From: UBA3210 sp002363635
Lineage (GTDB): Bacteria; Bacillota_I; Bacilli_A; RFN20; CAG-449
Assembly (NCBI GenBank): GCA_946641515.1
Contig: CAMPBT010000003.1
Location: 1 to 64,000 of the forward strand
Length of the DNA: 64,000 nt
Direction of reading: 5' to 3'
Below the pieces are notes generated by a model. It did no database searches. It saw only the letters and a list, made by a program, of their open reading frames with translations, and had not been told where the DNA came from. Position numbers and translations under genes: made by a program. Positions 43,489 through 52,206 of this stretch are shown here, piece by piece (the first letter of the stretch is position 1; each line of letters begins with the position of its first letter).

Positions 43489-44829
43489 CTATAAAATAAA
43501 TGCCATATATATTGGTAAATATCTAACACTATCTTTTTCTGATAATGCTTTATTTGATATAACAATTCTTTCAAATTTTAATTGAGGATATTTAATTTTA
43601 AGATTATTTAAGGAAGACGTAGTAAAATTAGAGCCAGACTTTACTTCTATTGCCACTATTTTTCCTGCTCTTTCAAACATAAAATCTATCTCATAATGTT
43701 TTTCTTTTTCATCTTCTTTAATAATATATGTATGATAAAAAGGGGTGTATCCATTAGAAATCAATGTTTGAGATATAATTGATTCAAATATTTTACCAAA
43801 ATTTGAATTAATTTTACCAAAGATAAGTTTCTTATAAATATCTTCTACATTAAGTGTTTTATCTTTATAAATAGATGTGACTAAAAGTCCGGCATCGCAT
43901 GAATACATTTTAAATTTAGATATACTTTTTGATAAGTCGAGACCATATTGTGGCTCTGAAGCATGATAACATAGCTTCACGATTTTTGAATCATCTAAAT
44001 CAAAAATGGTATCTCCAAGTTGCTCAATTCTTTTATTATTAGAGCCCTTGGATATATTAAATCTAGATGATTGACTCATTAATTCATTTGCTAAATTATC
44101 ATATAACGTTCTACAATGTGTTCCATATTTTCTATCATGCTTAAGTAAATCATCTTTATAAAGTTTTAAAATGTCTTGCTTTTCTTTTTCAGCTTCCATA
44201 TAAGAATTTGTTTCTTGAAATATTGAAATTACTTTTGGCATTCCCCCAAGAACCATATAAAGTCTAAACTTTTTTATTAATTCTTTATGTGTACCTTCAG
44301 GTATAGTTTGGTTATTAGCATATACGCTTCGCAATAAGTTTGCTGTTGATTCATCACCAAAAGCCCACAAAAACTCTTCATAATCAAGTGGGTACATTTC
44401 GATTCGTCTTTCTTCAGATGGAATCGTTATATTATCAGTATTATCCCTAATTGATAGTAAAGAACCAGTCTCTATATAATAATACCTTCCATCTTTAACT
44501 AATTTCTTAATTGCTTGTCGAGCTAATGGACATTTTTGAATCTCATCAAATATAATTAAAGACCCTGGCTTTAATGTTTTACCAGCCAATAAAAAGAAAT
44601 TAGAAAAAAACAAATCAAGATTCTTTATATCTTTGAACAAATTCATCATTTCTTCAGTTTCATACATGAAATCAATTAAGATATAATCATCAAATTCATT
44701 TTTTGCAAATTCCTCTACTATCGTAGATTTACCTATACGTCTAGCACCTTCAATTAATAAGGCAGAATTATTGACTTTTGAATTCTTCCAATCAAGTAAT
44801 TTATCATACACTTTTCTCTTGTATATCAT
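43489..44829 (-). CDS. AAA family ATPase with DUF4143 and PD-(D/E)XK-like C-terminus
   Basis: 446 residues from the ATG at 44829 (a TTG five codons upstream is possible). N-terminal AAA_14 domain: Walker A EGARRIGKST, Walker B SLIIFDEIQKC. Then the DUF4143 region (LGGMPKVISIF, DILKLYKDDLLKHDRKYG, MYSCDAGLLV) and a C-terminal HYEIDFMFERAGKIVAIEVKSG, which has the D-(E)xK pattern of a restriction-like nuclease fold. These ATPases are common accessory genes whose role is unknown. Its promoter contains three 33-bp-spaced repeats, and a decayed second copy lies at 60690. Confidence 0.9.
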   Translation of the reverse strand: MIYKRKVYDKLLDWKNSKVNNSALLIEGARRIGKSTIVEEFAKNEFDDYILIDFMYETEEMMNLFKDIKNLDLFFSNFFLLAGKTLKPGSLIIFDEIQKCPLARQAIKKLVKDGRYYYIETGSLLSIRDNTDNITIPSEERRIEMYPLDYEEFLWAFGDESTANLLRSVYANNQTIPEGTHKELIKKFRLYMVLGGMPKVISIFQETNSYMEAEKEKQDILKLYKDDLLKHDRKYGTHCRTLYDNLANELMSQSSRFNISKGSNNKRIEQLGDTIFDLDDSKIVKLCYHASEPQYGLDLSKSISKFKMYSCDAGLLVTSIYKDKTLNVEDIYKKLIFGKINSNFGKIFESIISQTLISNGYTPFYHTYIIKEDEKEKHYEIDFMFERAGKIVAIEVKSGSNFTTSSLNNLKIKYPQLKFERIVISNKALSEKDSVRYLPIYMAFIL

Positions 44830-44848
44830 TTTGCCCACCGCCAACTAT

Positions 44849-44877
44849 ATTTTAGCAAAAAATGAAAAGTAATTCAA
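44849..44877 (-). promoter_or_regulatory. Promoter of the DUF4143 ATPase gene
   Basis: On the minus strand TTGAAT (44872-44877), a 17-bp spacer and the extended -10 TGCTAAAAT (-10 at 44849-44854). The spacer is exactly the first unit of a repeat array, so a protein bound there would block RNA polymerase. Confidence 0.65.
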
Positions 44878-44938
44878 TTGGTATTTTGCAAAAATTGAAA
44901 AGTATTTTCACCTAAAAATTGCAAAAATTTAAAAGTAT
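44855..44938. repeat. Three direct repeats with exact 33-bp period in the ATPase promoter
   Basis: Units on the plus strand: GCAAAAAATGAAAAGTA (44855), GCAAAAATTGAAAAGTA (44888) and GCAAAAATTTAAAAGTA (44921). Starts are 33 bp apart, about three turns of B-DNA, so bound proteins would sit on one face. The first unit fills the -35/-10 spacer. Confidence 0.85.
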
Positions 44939-45091
44939 ATTAAAATCCTCCGTGAGAAATAATTTCTAACCTGTCTTAAAATAAAGCCACCTGAAGATCT
45001 GTGGTATCTGGAATTATTTCTTTTGTATACTTTCTAATTTTCACAATTTTACAACACCTTCAATATTTCAAATAATCAATCATCAAGACAT
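44939..45091. other. Intergenic stretch without a visible gene
   Basis: Together with the promoter region of the ATPase this makes more than 300 gene-free bases. Beyond the repeat array I see only AT-rich sequence with no supported ORF, RNA or element. Confidence 0.5.
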
Positions 45092-45126
45092 AAAAAAATC
45101 TCGCTTAGAAATTCTAAGTGAGATTT
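45092..45126 (-). terminator. Terminator of the lipoprotein gene
   Basis: AAATCTC (45096-45102) plus CTTAGAA pair with TTCTAAG plus GAGATTT (45120-45126); minus-strand T run follows. Confidence 0.92.
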
Positions 45127-45142
45127 ATTTATTTATTATAAA

Positions 45143-46222
45143 TTAAAGTAATGAAACTTTATCGTCTAGTAATTCAAATGTATTAGGGTCTGCTGGTTCA
45201 TTAATTGTTACGTTAGAACCTTTAGCAAATGTGAATTTAAATCCTGCGCCGAGTTTCAAACTCATATTAATACCAGACTTTTCATCTGCATAAGAAGTTT
45301 CAATAGCAGTTTTAAGACCTACTGATTTTAATCCATTATCATCAAAGATAACTGCAATTGCAAAGTTATCATTTTCATCTAGATCTTTTAAAGAAGTTAC
45401 AATCGAATCTACACTTATAAAAGATGAAGATTCACTTGAAGATGTATCTTCTAAAGCTTTCTTGATGTCAGCGCCTGATAAATTTAATGAGTATGAATAT
45501 GATCCATTATTATGTTTTAAAAATTTAACGTTTTCTAAAGCAGTATTTTCAGTATCTTCAACATCTTTTAAAATTGTATCAAATGCTTCCTGACTTACTA
45601 ATGGTAAATCGTCTTCTTTAATACCTAAAGGTGTCTTTACTTTCTTCTTAACAGTTTCAGATGCATCTTTATTTATCGCACCTATAGTGTTATTAATGGC
45701 ATTTGCAGTAGCATCATCAGTTTCTGCATATAAATAACCATCTTTAATATATGCCGCAGCATAAATTGCAGATGATGTATCTACATTAGTTTCTCCAAGT
45801 AATCCTTTTCCAGACATTTTTGCAGAGAAATTACCTCTAACTTCAGTTGATGCTTTAATATCATTAACGTTTGTTGCAGTAAAACCTTTTACAGCAGCTT
45901 TAAAACTTAAATTAGATAAATGGAATTCCATTGAATTCTTCATTGTAGATTCAGATGAAGTTTCAGATGATAATAAAGAACTTGGTAATGCCATTTCTAA
46001 ATTAAATCCAAAATCTAGGTATCCGCCTTCTAAGCCAACACTTAAAGCATCATTTGCACCAAGTTCAGTTGAAGCTTTAAGAGCCTTCTTAAAATGAGTA
46101 CTAGCTTCTTCTTTTGTGACTTCTTGGCCACTATCTGGTAATCCAACTTCATTGACTTCCTGCGAGCCACAAGAAACTACCATTAATGGCAATAATAATA
46201 ATGATAAATATTTTCTTTTCAT
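45143..46222 (-). CDS. Lipoprotein, function unknown
   Basis: 359 residues. The signal peptide MKRKYLSLLLLPLMVVSCGS ends in a lipobox (VVSC), so the mature protein is membrane-anchored outside. The rest is Ser/Ala/Lys/Asp-rich with alternating strands (for example KGFTATNVNDIKASTEVRGN, AAYIKDGYLYAETDD), reminiscent of beta-rich lipoproteins such as LolA/LppX-like folds, but no signature was certain. It has its own terminator and AGGAG-type start signal. Confidence 0.82.
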   Translation of the reverse strand: MKRKYLSLLLLPLMVVSCGSQEVNEVGLPDSGQEVTKEEASTHFKKALKASTELGANDALSVGLEGGYLDFGFNLEMALPSSLLSSETSSESTMKNSMEFHLSNLSFKAAVKGFTATNVNDIKASTEVRGNFSAKMSGKGLLGETNVDTSSAIYAAAYIKDGYLYAETDDATANAINNTIGAINKDASETVKKKVKTPLGIKEDDLPLVSQEAFDTILKDVEDTENTALENVKFLKHNNGSYSYSLNLSGADIKKALEDTSSSESSSFISVDSIVTSLKDLDENDNFAIAVIFDDNGLKSVGLKTAIETSYADEKSGINMSLKLGAGFKFTFAKGSNVTINEPADPNTFELLDDKVSLL

Positions 46223-46291
46223 AATTATTCTCCTTTCATATTAACAATTATCCTACATTTTGTAATTTTTTTCAAATCCCCTCATTAGCAA

Positions 46292-46328
46292 GATAAAAGC
46301 AAGGCATTCTCAATATTGTGCTTTGCTT
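46292..46328 (-). terminator. Terminator of the thioesterase-ispH-uppS operon
   Basis: AAGCAAGGCA (46297-46306) pairs with TGCTTTGCTT (46319-46328) with one G-T pair; the minus strand ends in TTTTATC. Confidence 0.65.
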
Positions 46329-46345
46329 CAAATTATTTAGAGTTT

Positions 46346-47068
46346 TTATTCTTTAATTGCCCCGAATCTTCTATCTCTAGAGCAATATTCTTTTAAGCAT
46401 TCAATGAATTGTTCTCTTTTAAAATCTGGCCAATAAGTTGGGGTAAAAACAAATTCTGTATATGCCATTTGATAGAGTAAGAAGTTTGATAATCTTTGTT
46501 CACCAGAGGTTCTAATTAATAAATCACATTCAGGTAAATTGCCAGAATCTAATCTTTTATAAAAAAGTTCTGGAGTAATATCTTCAATATTTAACTTACC
46601 ATCTTTAACATCTTGAGCGATTAATCTAGTAGCTTTAGTAATTTCTTGACGTGAGCCATAATTTAAACAAATATTAAAGACCCATTTATCATTATCTTTA
46701 GTTCTTTCAATTGCATCAATTAATGTTTTTTTAGTCTTTTCTGGAAGTGGAGTCATATCACCCATATGTTGTACTCTAACTCCATCTTTAATAAATTTAT
46801 CAATATATTTTTTAAAGAAATCATCTAAGTATTTAAAAAGTAATGTAATCTCACTTTTTGGTCTATTCCAGTTTTCTGTTGAGAATGCATATAAAGTAAA
46901 GACTTTAATATTAAATTCCTGCATACATTCAAAAATATCAATGATTCTTTTACATCCTTCTAAATGTCCTGCAGTTCTTGGTAGACCTCTTTTTTTTGCC
47001 CATCTACCATTGCCATCCATAATAAACGCAACATGGTTAATTGGTTTTGGTAATTTATATTCTTCCAT
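46346..47068 (-). CDS. uppS: Isoprenyl transferase (undecaprenyl diphosphate synthase)
   Basis: 240-residue cis-prenyltransferase that builds undecaprenyl diphosphate, the lipid carrier for wall polymers. Signatures: FIMDGNGRWAKKRGL at 18-32 with the catalytic Asp, YAFSTENWNRP, LCLNYGSRQEI and DLLIRTSGEQRLSNFLLYQMAYTEF near the C-terminus. It overlaps the ispH stop codon by one base (TAATG), so precursor formation and use are translated together. Confidence 0.96.
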   Translation of the reverse strand: MEEYKLPKPINHVAFIMDGNGRWAKKRGLPRTAGHLEGCKRIIDIFECMQEFNIKVFTLYAFSTENWNRPKSEITLLFKYLDDFFKKYIDKFIKDGVRVQHMGDMTPLPEKTKKTLIDAIERTKDNDKWVFNICLNYGSRQEITKATRLIAQDVKDGKLNIEDITPELFYKRLDSGNLPECDLLIRTSGEQRLSNFLLYQMAYTEFVFTPTYWPDFKREQFIECLKEYCSRDRRFGAIKE

Positions 47069-47928
47069 TAGATTCCCTCCAAATATTTAACAACATCTTC
47101 AATTAATGATAAAGGAGTAGATGTCCCACTTGTCACTAAAGCTCTATGATAATTATTAATGTTTTCCACATTATTAAAATCTTCTAAGCTATTTACTCTA
47201 ACAATACATGCGTTTTTATTAACGCTAGAAGCAATTTGTACTAATTTATTAGTATTTGATGAAGTAAGAGAACCGACTACTACTATTAAATCGTAGTGCG
47301 GAGCTTCTTCAAGTAAAGTTTGTTGTCTTCTTCTAGTCGCGTCACAGATTTCATCAACAAATCTAGCATGAGGAATATGTAATTTAATATCTTCATATAT
47401 TCCTTTTAAGCCTACAATTGATAAAGTTGTTTGATTAACAACAATAGGTTCTTCACCCTTGACTAATGAATAATCAATTCCTGATTTAATATCATATAAA
47501 ACTATATCACTAGAAATAGATAAAGCAGCATTAGTTTCTTCGTGTCCCTTAACTCCAATATAGATAACACCCTTATCTAAATTAGATTTAATTAAGTTAT
47601 TGTTATCTTTAACTTTTGTACATGTTGCATCAAAAAACTTTACTCCATTAGAAGATAAGATTTCATCATATTTTTCATCATGTCCATGAGCAGTAAAAAT
47701 AACAATATCCTCTTTTTTAAAGTTATTTAGCATCTTAAGAGGATTATCAACATCTAAAGAAATTATATTTAATTTTTCTAATTCTTTAGTTACTAATTCG
47801 TTATGAACTAAATGACCAAAGATATAGACATTAGAAGTAGGAAAATCTTTTCTAACTTTCTTAGCAAGATTAATCGCATTAATTACTCCAAGACAATATC
47901 CAAATGGTTTTAATAATTTAGTTTCCAT
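47068..47928 (-). CDS. ispH: 4-Hydroxy-3-methylbut-2-enyl diphosphate reductase
   Basis: 286-residue Fe-S enzyme of the last MEP-pathway step, making IPP and DMAPP. The three cluster cysteines are in FGYCLGV, FDATCTKV and DEICDATRRRQ, and the catalytic region GHEETNAAL and TAHGHDEK are present. It overlaps the thioesterase gene upstream by 11 bp and uppS downstream by 1 bp. Together with the dxs-like gene at 41266 it shows that isoprenoids are made by the MEP route. Confidence 0.95.
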   Translation of the reverse strand: METKLLKPFGYCLGVINAINLAKKVRKDFPTSNVYIFGHLVHNELVTKELEKLNIISLDVDNPLKMLNNFKKEDIVIFTAHGHDEKYDEILSSNGVKFFDATCTKVKDNNNLIKSNLDKGVIYIGVKGHEETNAALSISSDIVLYDIKSGIDYSLVKGEEPIVVNQTTLSIVGLKGIYEDIKLHIPHARFVDEICDATRRRQQTLLEEAPHYDLIVVVGSLTSSNTNKLVQIASSVNKNACIVRVNSLEDFNNVENINNYHRALVTSGTSTPLSLIEDVVKYLEGI

Positions 47929-48301
47929 TTACCTTCCCCATAAATCTTTCTTTATCAACGATATATCTAATATGAGAAGCTTTACCAATTAATACATCTT
48001 TATCATCTTTAGCTTCTATAGAAAAAACTAATTTTCTTTTTTCTACTTCTACTAATTTAGCGCATACAAAGACTTTATGTCCTACTCCAGTAGGCGCTAA
48101 ATGATCACAATCAATTTTAGATCCGACAGTAGTAGATGTTTCTTCAATATCACCTCTAACTAATTCTTTAGCAGTATCTTCCATAAAGGCAACTAGAATT
48201 GGAGTAGCAAGTACTTCTAGATCCCCAGATCCAAGTACTCTAGCAGTTTTATTTTCATCAACTAAATATTCTTTTGATAATGTCTTTCCTATTTCTAACA
48301 T
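47918..48301 (-). CDS. Hot-dog fold thioesterase, FlK-like
   Basis: 127 residues of the hot-dog superfamily closest in pattern to fluoroacetyl-CoA thioesterase FlK-type proteins: VLGSGDLEVLATPILVAFMEDTAKELV, then STTVGSKIDCDHLAPTGVGHKVFV with the catalytic His/Thr region. In most bacteria these act on small acyl-CoA esters. It is the first gene of an operon with ispH and uppS and overlaps ispH by 11 bp; a link to isoprenoid synthesis is not obvious. Confidence 0.88.
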   Translation of the reverse strand: MLEIGKTLSKEYLVDENKTARVLGSGDLEVLATPILVAFMEDTAKELVRGDIEETSTTVGSKIDCDHLAPTGVGHKVFVCAKLVEVEKRKLVFSIEAKDDKDVLIGKASHIRYIVDKERFMGKVNGN

Positions 48302-48356
48302 ATATTATTCTCCTATTACTCTATCCATTATAAATGAAAAAAGCATATTTTGCATA

Positions 48357-48391
48357 AGAAAAGAGCAACAAGCATAATGCTCATTACTCTT
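48357..48391 (-). terminator. Terminator of the PTS EIIC-like gene
   Basis: AAGAG/CTCTT (48361-48365 with 48387-48391) with an inner AGCAT/ATGCT stem; minus-strand T-rich tail. Confidence 0.75.
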
Positions 48392-48400
48392 AATAAACAA

Positions 48401-49657
48401 CTAAACTTTTAAATATCCTTCTTTAATCCAGCCGAGTTTTCTAAATAATAAATCAATACCGAAAACTAATACTCCTGGTAAAACAATTTCTAAGGCAAAG
48501 ATACCTACCCAAGTTTGCCATGTTGAGCCCATTGATGCGAATGTACCAATTTGACCAACTAAACCTGATGTACCCATACCTGCAGATGAACCCATACATG
48601 CTAAATGTAACCAACATGTAGATACAGGGCCTAAAATTGCAGAAGCAATAATTGTTGGTAACCAAACAATTGGATGTTTTAAGATGTTCTTGAATTGAAG
48701 CATAGATGTACCAATACCAATTGAGATAACCATACCAACACTGTTATCTTTACGTGATTGAACAGCAAAGCCAACCATTTGGCAGCAGCAACCAACAATA
48801 GCAGCACCTGAAGCAATAACTAAACCTGAATACTGTGGATTTGCTAAAGCCGCTTCAACTGTAACACCATTAGGTAAAGTAAATACCATAGCACCAATAG
48901 CAGCAGATGAGATAGGAGCAGTTAATGCCATACCCATTAAAACTGCAACAATAATACCCATAATAAATGGAACTGTATTTGTACCAGCATTAATTAACCA
49001 CTGCATAGCGAATGTGACGTAGATTGCTGGGAATCTTAATAAGCCAGAAATTAATAAGCCAGTTGCTACCCCAAATAGAGGAATAATTAAAATATCAACT
49101 GGAGTTTTCTTTCTTAAAACTAAATCCATTAATAATGATACTGAAATAACAACTAAATAAATTGTTAATGGATCACCTACTTGGAATTTAATAGCAGGTA
49201 ATGCTTCTGGGAAAATAAATGTATCTGGGCTAGTTACCATCTTTGTTGATAAAGATAAGATAGCAGCAATTTCACCTACCCCTGCTAAAACAATAGTTTT
49301 AAGTGGTGATTCTTTTCTAGCAATTGCTACCCCTGCACCGATACCTGCACCAGTAATAAACTCAAGTGCTAAAGCACCTTTTGTTAAAATGTTATACATG
49401 AATACGCAGAATGCATTTGCGTCTTCACCATGCGAGAAAAATCCACCGATGGTATTAATAATAGTACCAACGATTAAAGTGGCAAATAAACCATATGCCA
49501 TACCATTAAGTGTGGTGATAAAGAAATCTTTGATTTTATTACTATTGCTATTCTTTGAGGAATTAACGTTAGTAGTTTCAGAAGATTTTACCCCCTGTAC
49601 TCCTGATGGATTTTTTTCAGAAGTAACGTTTTCTTTTTTAGAAATACTTTCTTCCAT
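48401..49657 (-). CDS. PTS EIIC-like membrane transporter (PTS_EIIC_2 type)
   Basis: 418 residues. A polar, Ser/Asn-rich N-terminus (1-45) precedes about nine membrane helices with Gly-rich motifs: NGMAYGLFATLIVGTIINT, GAGIGAGVAIARKES, APISSAAIGAMVFTLPNG and GPVSTCWLHLACMGSSAGMG. The layout matches the PTS_EIIC_2 group of sugar or regulatory permeases. No EIIA or EIIB domain is fused or nearby, so whether it is a true phosphotransferase permease is uncertain. Confidence 0.85.
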   Translation of the reverse strand: MEESISKKENVTSEKNPSGVQGVKSSETTNVNSSKNSNSNKIKDFFITTLNGMAYGLFATLIVGTIINTIGGFFSHGEDANAFCVFMYNILTKGALALEFITGAGIGAGVAIARKESPLKTIVLAGVGEIAAILSLSTKMVTSPDTFIFPEALPAIKFQVGDPLTIYLVVISVSLLMDLVLRKKTPVDILIIPLFGVATGLLISGLLRFPAIYVTFAMQWLINAGTNTVPFIMGIIVAVLMGMALTAPISSAAIGAMVFTLPNGVTVEAALANPQYSGLVIASGAAIVGCCCQMVGFAVQSRKDNSVGMVISIGIGTSMLQFKNILKHPIVWLPTIIASAILGPVSTCWLHLACMGSSAGMGTSGLVGQIGTFASMGSTWQTWVGIFALEIVLPGVLVFGIDLLFRKLGWIKEGYLKV

Positions 49658-49795
49658 AAATGTCTCCTTTTTCTAAACAATTAAAGTATAAATTTATCGA
49701 AATTAAATTAATACATTTTTTTAACTAAATTTAAAAAAAGTAAACCTCATTTATATATAATTTAGTTTTCTATTTAGAAATAGAAACTAATGCAA

Positions 49796-49820
49796 CAAAA
49801 AAACCAGCGATAAGCTGGTT
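49796..49820 (-). terminator. Terminator of the SemiSWEET gene
   Basis: AACCAGC (49802-49808) pairs with GCTGGTT (49814-49820); minus-strand T run follows. Confidence 0.92.
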
Positions 49821-49821
49821 C

Positions 49822-50157
49822 TTATTCCTTATTAACTACATCGTCTGTTTTTACAGATGTGGAAGCAATCTGTGAAGCATTTTCGCTTCTTTTTGTTTTG
49901 AAATTGTCAATGACTTTTAATATTGAAACTACTGTGAATAATACACCGCAAATAGAATCAAAAATAATCATTGGAATGTTAGTTGTTAAGATGCCAAATA
50001 CTAAATAACAATAGTTTCCTACTGCTAAGAGTATATTTGTAAATAAGGAGACGCCTTTAACACTCTTGGCCTTAATAATCATAATTATCTGTGGTAACGC
50101 TGAGATAGCAAGCGTGCTTCCTGCAATGTAGCAAAAGAGATTTTCGACTAATGTCAT
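49822..50157 (-). CDS. SemiSWEET / PQ-loop transporter
   Basis: 111 residues forming one three-helix bundle. AGSTLAISALPQIIMIIKAKSVKGVSL is the PQ motif with the following Lys-Ser and Gly-Val-Ser; helices 2 and 3 follow (NILLAVGNYCYLVFGIL and MIIFDSICGVLFTVVSILKV). SemiSWEETs dimerise and carry sugars passively. The hydrophilic tail (85-111) is unusual but not unique. It stands alone with AGGAGG before the start. Confidence 0.88.
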   Translation of the reverse strand: MTLVENLFCYIAGSTLAISALPQIIMIIKAKSVKGVSLFTNILLAVGNYCYLVFGILTTNIPMIIFDSICGVLFTVVSILKVIDNFKTKRSENASQIASTSVKTDDVVNKE

Positions 50158-50225
50158 ATCTTTCCTCCTTTTGAGCTACGGGCTTAATCATAACAAAAAT
50201 TTGATTGCTTGTAAATACTTATTTT

Positions 50226-51353
50226 TTACCCTACTTTGACGTCGTTAATAGTATTAGAGATTTTAGTAAGATAATTCTTATCCATTGTATCTAAAGGTAC
50301 GCCTTGATAAGACTTAGTCCATGTTTCATCTGGTAAAGGATAACATTTCTCTATCGAATTTGCCCAATTTTTATCTCCACTTTCAAGAATCATATTGTAA
50401 GTAGTCTTTCTAGTTGTGCAATATCCAATAATAGATGCATTTTCATATGCATTTTCTGGCTTAGTAAAGTAATTGATGAATTCATATGCTAAATCTTTAT
50501 GACGAGCTTTCTTTGGCATAACAAACGAATCCATGAATGCAATAGTATTAGAAGGGATATAAATATCATAATTAACATCAGAAGACGACTCTTGATAATA
50601 CATATCTAGATAATCGCCTGTATAAACATAAGCAGCATCTAGATCACCTTTTGCAACTTTCTTCTTTAAATCATCAGTTCCCCATTGATTAAAGTTTGCC
50701 TTAAGATAATCACTCTTAACTTGAGATAAATATTCATCTCCTACAACATTAGGGTTTTCATATCCTAAATGGAATAAAGAAGCAGCATATGCAAAACGTG
50801 GAACGTTGTACATACCAGTAGTTGAACCACTTGGAAGTAAACTTTTATCAAATAAAGCATTCCATCCATTCTCTTTAATCGCCTCTTCTACACCAGGTTT
50901 AGTTTTTGAATACATAATACCAAATGTTCCCCAAAAATAAGGAATTTGGTATTCTTTAAATTCTTCAAAGCCATAATTATTTACCATTTCATTTTCAATA
51001 CCTTGAACACCTGGTAAATAATCTTCTTGAGAAAATGATTCAATTCTAGATAAATCAAGTTTTTCAAGTAAATCTTGCTCCTTCATTTTCTTAACCATAT
51101 ATTCAGAAGGAACTACTAAATCATATGCTGTTGTACCTGCTTTAATCTTTGAATAGAATAATTCGTTAGAATCTGCGATTGAAATAGAAACTTCACAATC
51201 ATATTCTTCTTCAAATTTTGCAACGATATCGTCGTTAATATATTCTCCCCAATTAAGGATTAATAATTTATTATCATTACCACATGAAACTGTAGTAGAT
51301 AATATAGGTAGCATTAAAAATGGTAAGACGAATAATCTACTTTTTCTTAGCAT
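50226..51353 (-). CDS. potD: Spermidine/putrescine ABC transporter substrate-binding protein
   Basis: 375 residues from the ATG at 51353 (the frame extends to 51383, but GGAGGAA sits correctly for the inner ATG). A signal peptide with lipobox STTVSC anchors it outside. The mature part is PotD/PotF-like: LLILNWGEYINDDIVAKFEEEYDCEV, AGTTAYDLVVPSEYMVKKM, YFWGTFGIMYS. It binds polyamine and delivers it to PotBC. Its start overlaps the end of potC by 17 bp; it is the last gene of potABCD. Confidence 0.95.
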   Translation of the reverse strand: MLRKSRLFVLPFLMLPILSTTVSCGNDNKLLILNWGEYINDDIVAKFEEEYDCEVSISIADSNELFYSKIKAGTTAYDLVVPSEYMVKKMKEQDLLEKLDLSRIESFSQEDYLPGVQGIENEMVNNYGFEEFKEYQIPYFWGTFGIMYSKTKPGVEEAIKENGWNALFDKSLLPSGSTTGMYNVPRFAYAASLFHLGYENPNVVGDEYLSQVKSDYLKANFNQWGTDDLKKKVAKGDLDAAYVYTGDYLDMYYQESSSDVNYDIYIPSNTIAFMDSFVMPKKARHKDLAYEFINYFTKPENAYENASIIGYCTTRKTTYNMILESGDKNWANSIEKCYPLPDETWTKSYQGVPLDTMDKNYLTKISNTINDVKVG

Positions 51354-52206
51354 GTTTTCTTTCCTCCATTTTTGACATAACAATGTTCTTAGTTAGAATT
51401 ACTGCTGCCGCAACAAAAGTAAATAATGTTGAGAAAGCATATACTGCAGGAGTTAATGATTTTCTACCAATAGATCCGTAAATCCAAATTGATAAAGTAT
51501 CAACTCCGTTACCAGTAGTAAAGTAAGAAACTACAAAGTCATCAAATGACATTGTAAAAGCAAGAATCATACCTGATATAATACCCGCTCTAATTGCAGG
51601 AATAATTACTTTTCTAAGTGACTTAAATGGTTTAATACCTAAGTCAATTGAAGCTTCAAATAAATTATCACCTACATCTCTTAATTTAGGGAGTACAGAT
51701 AAAATTACATAAGGTAATGAGAAATAAACATGAGCAAGAATTAATGTTGTATAACCAAAGATATATGGAAATACTCCAATTGCTAAAGAGAAGACAAGCA
51801 TTAATCCTACCCCAGTAACAATATCAGCATTAAGCAAAGGAATATTGTTAATGAGTAACATAAGCTTTTGATGTTTCTTTGCTAAAGAATAAATACCTAA
51901 AGCAATGAAAGTTCCTGCAACTGTTGAAATACTAGTTGCAACAATAGAAACAATAAATGTGTTCTTAATAGAATTCCATAATGGTCTAGTTGAGAAGATC
52001 TTTGTATACCATTCAAAAGTAAAGCTTTCAAAATTAGATGTTGAGGCGCTAGAGTTGAATGATTGAATTAAAATAATAAAGATTGATAAGTAAATAAGTA
52101 AGATAACAAAAATAGTTAATACTGTAGATAAAATTTTCCAAATTGTATTGAGGGTCTTATGCTGTTTATAGCCGTAATCTTCAATTTTTGCAACTTCGTA
52201 AGTCAT
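51337..52206 (-). CDS. potC: Spermidine/putrescine ABC transporter permease C
   Basis: 289 residues with six membrane helices and the permease EAA loop EASIDLGIKPFKSLRKVIIPAIRAGI. An extended N-terminal cytoplasmic tail (1-28) precedes helix 1. Pairs with PotB in the membrane to form the channel. Its start overlaps the potB stop by one base and its end overlaps potD. Ends with a Lys-rich tail and TAG stop. Confidence 0.94.
   Translation of the reverse strand: MTYEVAKIEDYGYKQHKTLNTIWKILSTVLTIFVILLIYLSIFIILIQSFNSSASTSNFESFTFEWYTKIFSTRPLWNSIKNTFIVSIVATSISTVAGTFIALGIYSLAKKHQKLMLLINNIPLLNADIVTGVGLMLVFSLAIGVFPYIFGYTTLILAHVYFSLPYVILSVLPKLRDVGDNLFEASIDLGIKPFKSLRKVIIPAIRAGIISGMILAFTMSFDDFVVSYFTTGNGVDTLSIWIYGSIGRKSLTPAVYAFSTLFTFVAAAVILTKNIVMSKMEERKHAKKK

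Noticed and set aside
44855..44938. The three repeats were considered as a short CRISPR array.
   Set aside because: The units are only about 17 bp, the intervening sequence is about 16 bp, they are not palindromic at the ends and there are no cas genes. Position over the promoter fits an operator better.
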